Below are positions 15,650 through 16,029 of a DNA stretch of 16,029 nt, one piece after another. A model generated the notes under the pieces. The model was given only the letters and a program-made list of their open reading frames with translations, did no database searches and was not told where the DNA came from. The DNA comes from CAYSCS01 sp964429695 (GTDB lineage Bacteria; Acidobacteriota; Aminicenantia; Aminicenantales; Aminicenantaceae): the NCBI GenBank assembly GCA_964429695.1, contig CAYSCS010000066.1, positions 1-16,029 of the forward strand. Direction: 5' to 3'. The translations under genes were made by a program, and so were the position numbers. Numbering within the stretch: the first letter of the stretch is position 1; every line of letters starts with the position of its first letter.

Positions 15650-15700
15650 GGGCTCTAAAAATCTTTAATGGCATTTTTGGGTCTTCTCCAATTTAGTTGG
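15650..15700. repeat. Possible terminal inverted repeat of the right ISL3-type element
   Basis: Just beyond the transposase stop, two sequences resemble ISL3-type ends, which typically begin GGCTCTT or GGTTCTT: GGGCTCTAAAAATC from 15650 and GGGTCTTCTCCAATTT from 15679. Either could mark the element boundary. The opposite end is outside the window, so neither the pairing nor an 8-base target duplication can be checked. Confidence 0.25.
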
Positions 15701-16029
15701 TAAAAGCTTGAATGATCTTTAAAGAGAAGTCACCCAGATCATAGAAGCCATAAGCCTTTCGTCTAATGACTTTGATCTTGGTATTGATTCCCTCCAGCTT
15801 TCCTGTATGAATCGGAGAGTCACAGTGGTCCAGAATTCCCTACCACTGTAGCCACAGGGTCTTAGCAAACTTTTTTTCTCAACTGATGATTAACCCTCTC
15901 TGCCAGGGTACACCATTCCTCAATTGCCTTCTCATCCCACGTTCAGGATCGGTAACTCAAGATGTGTTTGAGCTCACCTTTGAGGCTCACCACCATATTG
16001 ATGACTTTGTTCAACTGGAGCAATTCTCC
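15693..16029 (-). pseudogene. ISL3-family transposase, degraded C-terminal part, cut by window edge
   Basis: Read leftward from the window end: LLQLNKVINMVVSLKGELKH, a TGA, then TWDEKAIEEWCTLAERVNHQ, a TAA (after RKKVC) and, in a shifted frame after a TAG, GILDHCDSPIHTGKLEGINT followed by KIKVIRRKAYGFYDLGDFSL, ending at TAA (15693-15695). The segment LEGINTKIKVIRRKAYGF is the hallmark of the ISL3 DDE domain, the E being catalytic. Three stop codons and one frameshift show that it is dead. It differs clearly from the left relic (YDLGDFSLKIIQAFTN against REVEYFKLKIYNLH), so the two are separate ISL3 subgroups rather than copies of one element. Confidence 0.82.

Overview
The window reads as a bacterial chromosome segment. 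It has consensus Shine-Dalgarno sites (AAGGAGG before three genes), sigma70-like promoters, cleavable signal peptides, and AT-rich DNA (about 40% G+C by eye). Nearly all coding is on the minus strand. That coding strand is purine-loaded, arginine is mostly AGA/AGG and the proteins are rich in Lys/Glu, which suggests a thermophilic or subsurface anaerobic lineage. Exported tandem amidohydrolases and a WCxxC redoxin are the kind of genes I associate with uncultivated groups such as Aminicenantes. This taxonomic guess is inference only.

Layout. 1-186: the 3' end of a frameshifted ISL3-type transposase. 187-650: non-coding, with Fur-box-like sequences followed by a terminator-like hairpin. 651-1115 (+): a small exported NTF2/SnoaL-like protein. 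1172-2362 (-): a RecB/Cas4-type nuclease with a four-cysteine Fe-S signature. 2522-2790 (-): a possible frameshifted gene relic. 2894-7847 (-): an exported amide-hydrolysis cluster with an acetamidase/formamidase, a one-domain amidohydrolase-like protein and an 839-residue two-domain amidohydrolase. 8002-9174 (-): a short TrmO-type protein and an exported thioredoxin-like redoxin. 9323-13936 (-): a DNA-end-processing operon with an SbcD-like nuclease, a YhaN-type SbcC-like ATPase and a minimal UvrD-like helicase, preceded by the best promoter in the window. 14396-15478 (+): a GC-rich, internally deleted IS1380-type transposase relic. 15693-16029 (-): a second degraded ISL3-type transposase.

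How the genes fit together. The SbcD-like and SbcC-like genes overlap by four bases and should form one ATP-driven nuclease complex. The compact helicase follows in the same direction and could unwind or strip the ends that complex works on. The stand-alone Fe-S nuclease 7 kb away could supply a RecB-like cutting activity, but nothing in the sequence ties it to the operon. In the amide cluster only one of the three amidohydrolase domains keeps the metal-binding residues. The other two look like non-catalytic or re-purposed partners, so a hetero-complex with one active site is a reasonable model. The window is edged by two ISL3-type relics whose 3' ends point inward. The three transposase relics, the only mobile-element sequences recognised, are all broken.
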